Assembly (NCBI GenBank): GCA_036501085.1
Contig: DASYAZ010000077.1
Location: 1 to 23,554, forward strand
Source: GCA-003244245 sp036501085
Lineage (GTDB): Bacteria > Actinomycetota > Actinomycetes > Mycobacteriales > Pseudonocardiaceae
DNA: 23,554 nt
Direction of reading: 5' to 3'
Under the pieces are notes generated by a model. It was not told where the DNA came from. It made no database searches and saw nothing but the letters and a program-made list of their open reading frames with translations. Position 1 is the first letter of the stretch. Every line of letters begins with the position of its first letter. A program made the translations under genes and the position numbers. Shown piece by piece: positions 22,555-23,554 of this stretch.

Positions 22555-22728
22555 TCATGGCTGCCCGATGCCGCCGATGGGTTGGTGCTGGCCGGTGGAC
22601 GTGTCGGAGAAGATGATGTGAATGTTGGGGTCGACGTGGTTGAGCGCCCAGAGCCCGACCGCATCAGCTGTCGCGAAGATCACCGTGATCAGGATAGCGA
22701 CGGTCTCGCCCATGCTATCGGTGGTCAT
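22555..22728 (-). CDS. 57-aa membrane peptide coupled to sigma factor gene
   Basis: A short frame starts at ATG 22728, which overlaps the sigma factor stop (ATGA). It encodes MTTDSMGETVAILITVIFAT, a hydrophobic helix (about residues 9-29, continuing ADAVGLWAL), and then a hydrophilic end with NHVDPNIHIIFSDTSTGQ and QPIGGIGQP. The overlap implies coupled translation with the sigma gene. Small membrane partners of sigma factors are often anti-sigma or sensor proteins, but this one lacks a visible zinc-binding or cytoplasmic sigma-binding domain. Its role is inference only. Confidence 0.6.
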   Translation of the reverse strand: MTTDSMGETVAILITVIFATADAVGLWALNHVDPNIHIIFSDTSTGQHQPIGGIGQP

Positions 22729-23276
22729 GTCAGCTTCTCCAGGGTGCTTGTCCCTCGCGTGTTCTCCAGGATCCCTTTCAGGCTTGCCCGCCCCCGAAAA
22801 GCATGCGTCCTGACAGTTTCTGGTTTGATTTTCAGGATAGCCGCGATCTGTTTATCAGGACGGTGATCCCAGAACTGTAACACGAGTACCTCCCGCTGCC
22901 GTCGCGGCAGTTTTCCGAGTGCATCGATGACCGCTTGGTGATCGTCGTGTGGCTCACGGTCGATCTTAGCCGACAGCGTTATTGTGGGATCCGATCTGAT
23001 TTTGTCATGAAGTGTGCGTTCGCGTTGGCGACGCTTGATCTGGCTGGCGGCCTGGCAGCACACCACACGGCGCAGGTAGGCGGGAGCGGCATCAGCATTG
23101 CGGAGCCCACCCCGGCGCCAGCAGATCGAATAGAAGGCTTCGGACACGCACGCTTCGGGATCGTCGGCGCCGAGTAACACTGCGAGCCCGACCAAAGTGG
23201 CATGCTGGGTTTGGAAGAGCCGCTCGATGATCTGTTCGCGGTTCGATACTCCGCGGGTGGTGGTGGGGTCGATCAC
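22725..23276 (-). CDS. ECF-like RNA polymerase sigma factor
   Basis: This 183-aa sigma factor has region 2 at about 20-85 (LFQTQHATLVGLAVLLGADD, EACVSEAFYSICWRRGG, AYLRRVVCCQAASQIKRRQRE). Region 4 spans about 115-170, with ALGKLPRRQREVLVLQFWDH and the helix-turn-helix KQIAAILKIKPETVRTHAFRGRASLK. It resembles the SigE/SigM-like ECF groups common in actinomycetes. The start is chosen as GTG 23276. The open frame reaches an ATG at 23333, but that ATG lies inside sequence resembling a sodium:solute symporter. A 57-aa membrane gene overlaps its stop. The two cysteines in VVCCQ are unusual but not diagnostic. Confidence 0.87.
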   Translation of the reverse strand: MIDPTTTRGVSNREQIIERLFQTQHATLVGLAVLLGADDPEACVSEAFYSICWRRGGLRNADAAPAYLRRVVCCQAASQIKRRQRERTLHDKIRSDPTITLSAKIDREPHDDHQAVIDALGKLPRRQREVLVLQFWDHRPDKQIAAILKIKPETVRTHAFRGRASLKGILENTRGTSTLEKLT

Positions 23277-23319
23277 GTGACACCCGCTGGTGGCCTGGGC
23301 GGCTTCGGCTCGACCGGCG

Positions 23320-23554
23320 CGCGCCCGCGCCATAAGCGAGACCGGGCACGGCCGCGAATGTGTAGGCCGTATAGATCGTTCCCCCGAGCAGGAACCAGAT
23401 TACGACCGCGCCGAACTGGCGGCCGGCCAGTGCCCACCCCTCCAGCGAGGGGAGCTCGTCACGTCGGCGGAACCATCTCGCTGACAGCGCGAGAATGGAG
23501 ATGCCTCCCATAACCGCGGCAAACGCGATCAGTGCGACCCGGATCGGCCATCGC
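23320..23554 (-). pseudogene. Truncated sodium:solute symporter fragment
   Basis: Reading from the right edge on the minus strand, the first full codon is at 23553. The frame gives WPIRVALIAFAAVMGGISIL, then SLEGWALAGRQFGAVVIWFL, then LGGTIYTAYTFAAVPGLAYG. This matches the N-terminal pattern of SSS (SLC5-like) sodium:solute symporters, including the Trp-Leu-Leu-Gly-Gly and Tyr-Thr-Ala-Tyr-Thr segment. After GAGA (near 23320) the similarity stops and the frame continues into Arg/Ser-rich residues to a stop at 23092. The other two frames do not resume symporter-like sequence. It is a truncated remnant next to the sigma factor gene; its true start is outside the window. Confidence 0.65.

Noticed and set aside
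1..23554. tRNA or rRNA genes
   Set aside because: Fragments resembling the T-loop (GGTTCGA) appear, for example at 5164-5170 and in coding regions, but none has a cloverleaf-capable context.

Overview
The window is high-GC DNA with densely packed genes and many GTG starts, which points to an actinomycete. The block radA - LpqE-like lipoprotein <- -> carD - ispD - ispF - cysS - rlmB matches the Mycobacterium tuberculosis neighbourhood Rv3585-Rv3579c. An Lsr2 gene, a split three-gene pnt operon and several Pseudonocardiales-like small proteins suggest, as inference, the order Pseudonocardiales or a close relative. No rRNA, tRNA, CRISPR array or complete insertion sequence was seen.

Layout. 1-634 has no convincing gene but holds two adjacent 12-bp palindromes. 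635-2445 (minus) is a NarL/LuxR-type two-component system, next to a divergent DUF1707 membrane protein. 3045-5079 (minus) carries radA and an LpqE-like lipoprotein, separated by a perfect 22-bp inverted repeat. 5357-9470 (plus) is the carD-ispD-ispF-cysS-rlmB run: RNA polymerase control, two steps of the MEP isoprenoid pathway, cysteinyl-tRNA synthetase and a 23S rRNA methyltransferase. ispD has no ordinary start codon in frame, and one extra G at 5890-5892 would explain this. A perfect 20-bp inverted repeat overlaps the end of ispF.

9640-11358 (plus) holds lsr2 with a good intrinsic terminator, then a two-gene unit resembling phage or conjugative-element cargo: a small membrane protein and a membrane-anchored collagen-like protein. 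A 54-aa membrane protein lies on the minus strand behind it. 11706-13360 is a divergent cytochrome P450 / MarR regulator pair with overlapping palindromes between them. 13779-14303 is a hypothetical gene flanked by two gene-free gaps. 14740-15642 encodes a STAS anti-sigma-factor antagonist and a HATPase anti-sigma kinase, the two halves of a partner-switching module.

15656-16348 (minus) is a Pro/Ala-rich membrane-anchored protein. It is divergent from a carotenoid-oxygenase-family dioxygenase and a tyrosine phosphatase (16679-18963), and the intergenic region holds two copies of a 15-bp palindrome. 18965-19456 (minus) is a membrane-anchored exported protein. 19627-22468 (minus) is the proton-translocating transhydrogenase operon pntAA-pntAB-pntB, which makes NADPH from NADH using the proton gradient. 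22555-23276 (minus) is a sigma factor gene whose stop overlaps the start of a 57-aa membrane peptide. The right edge holds the first ~80 residues of a sodium:solute symporter that breaks off abruptly before the sigma gene.
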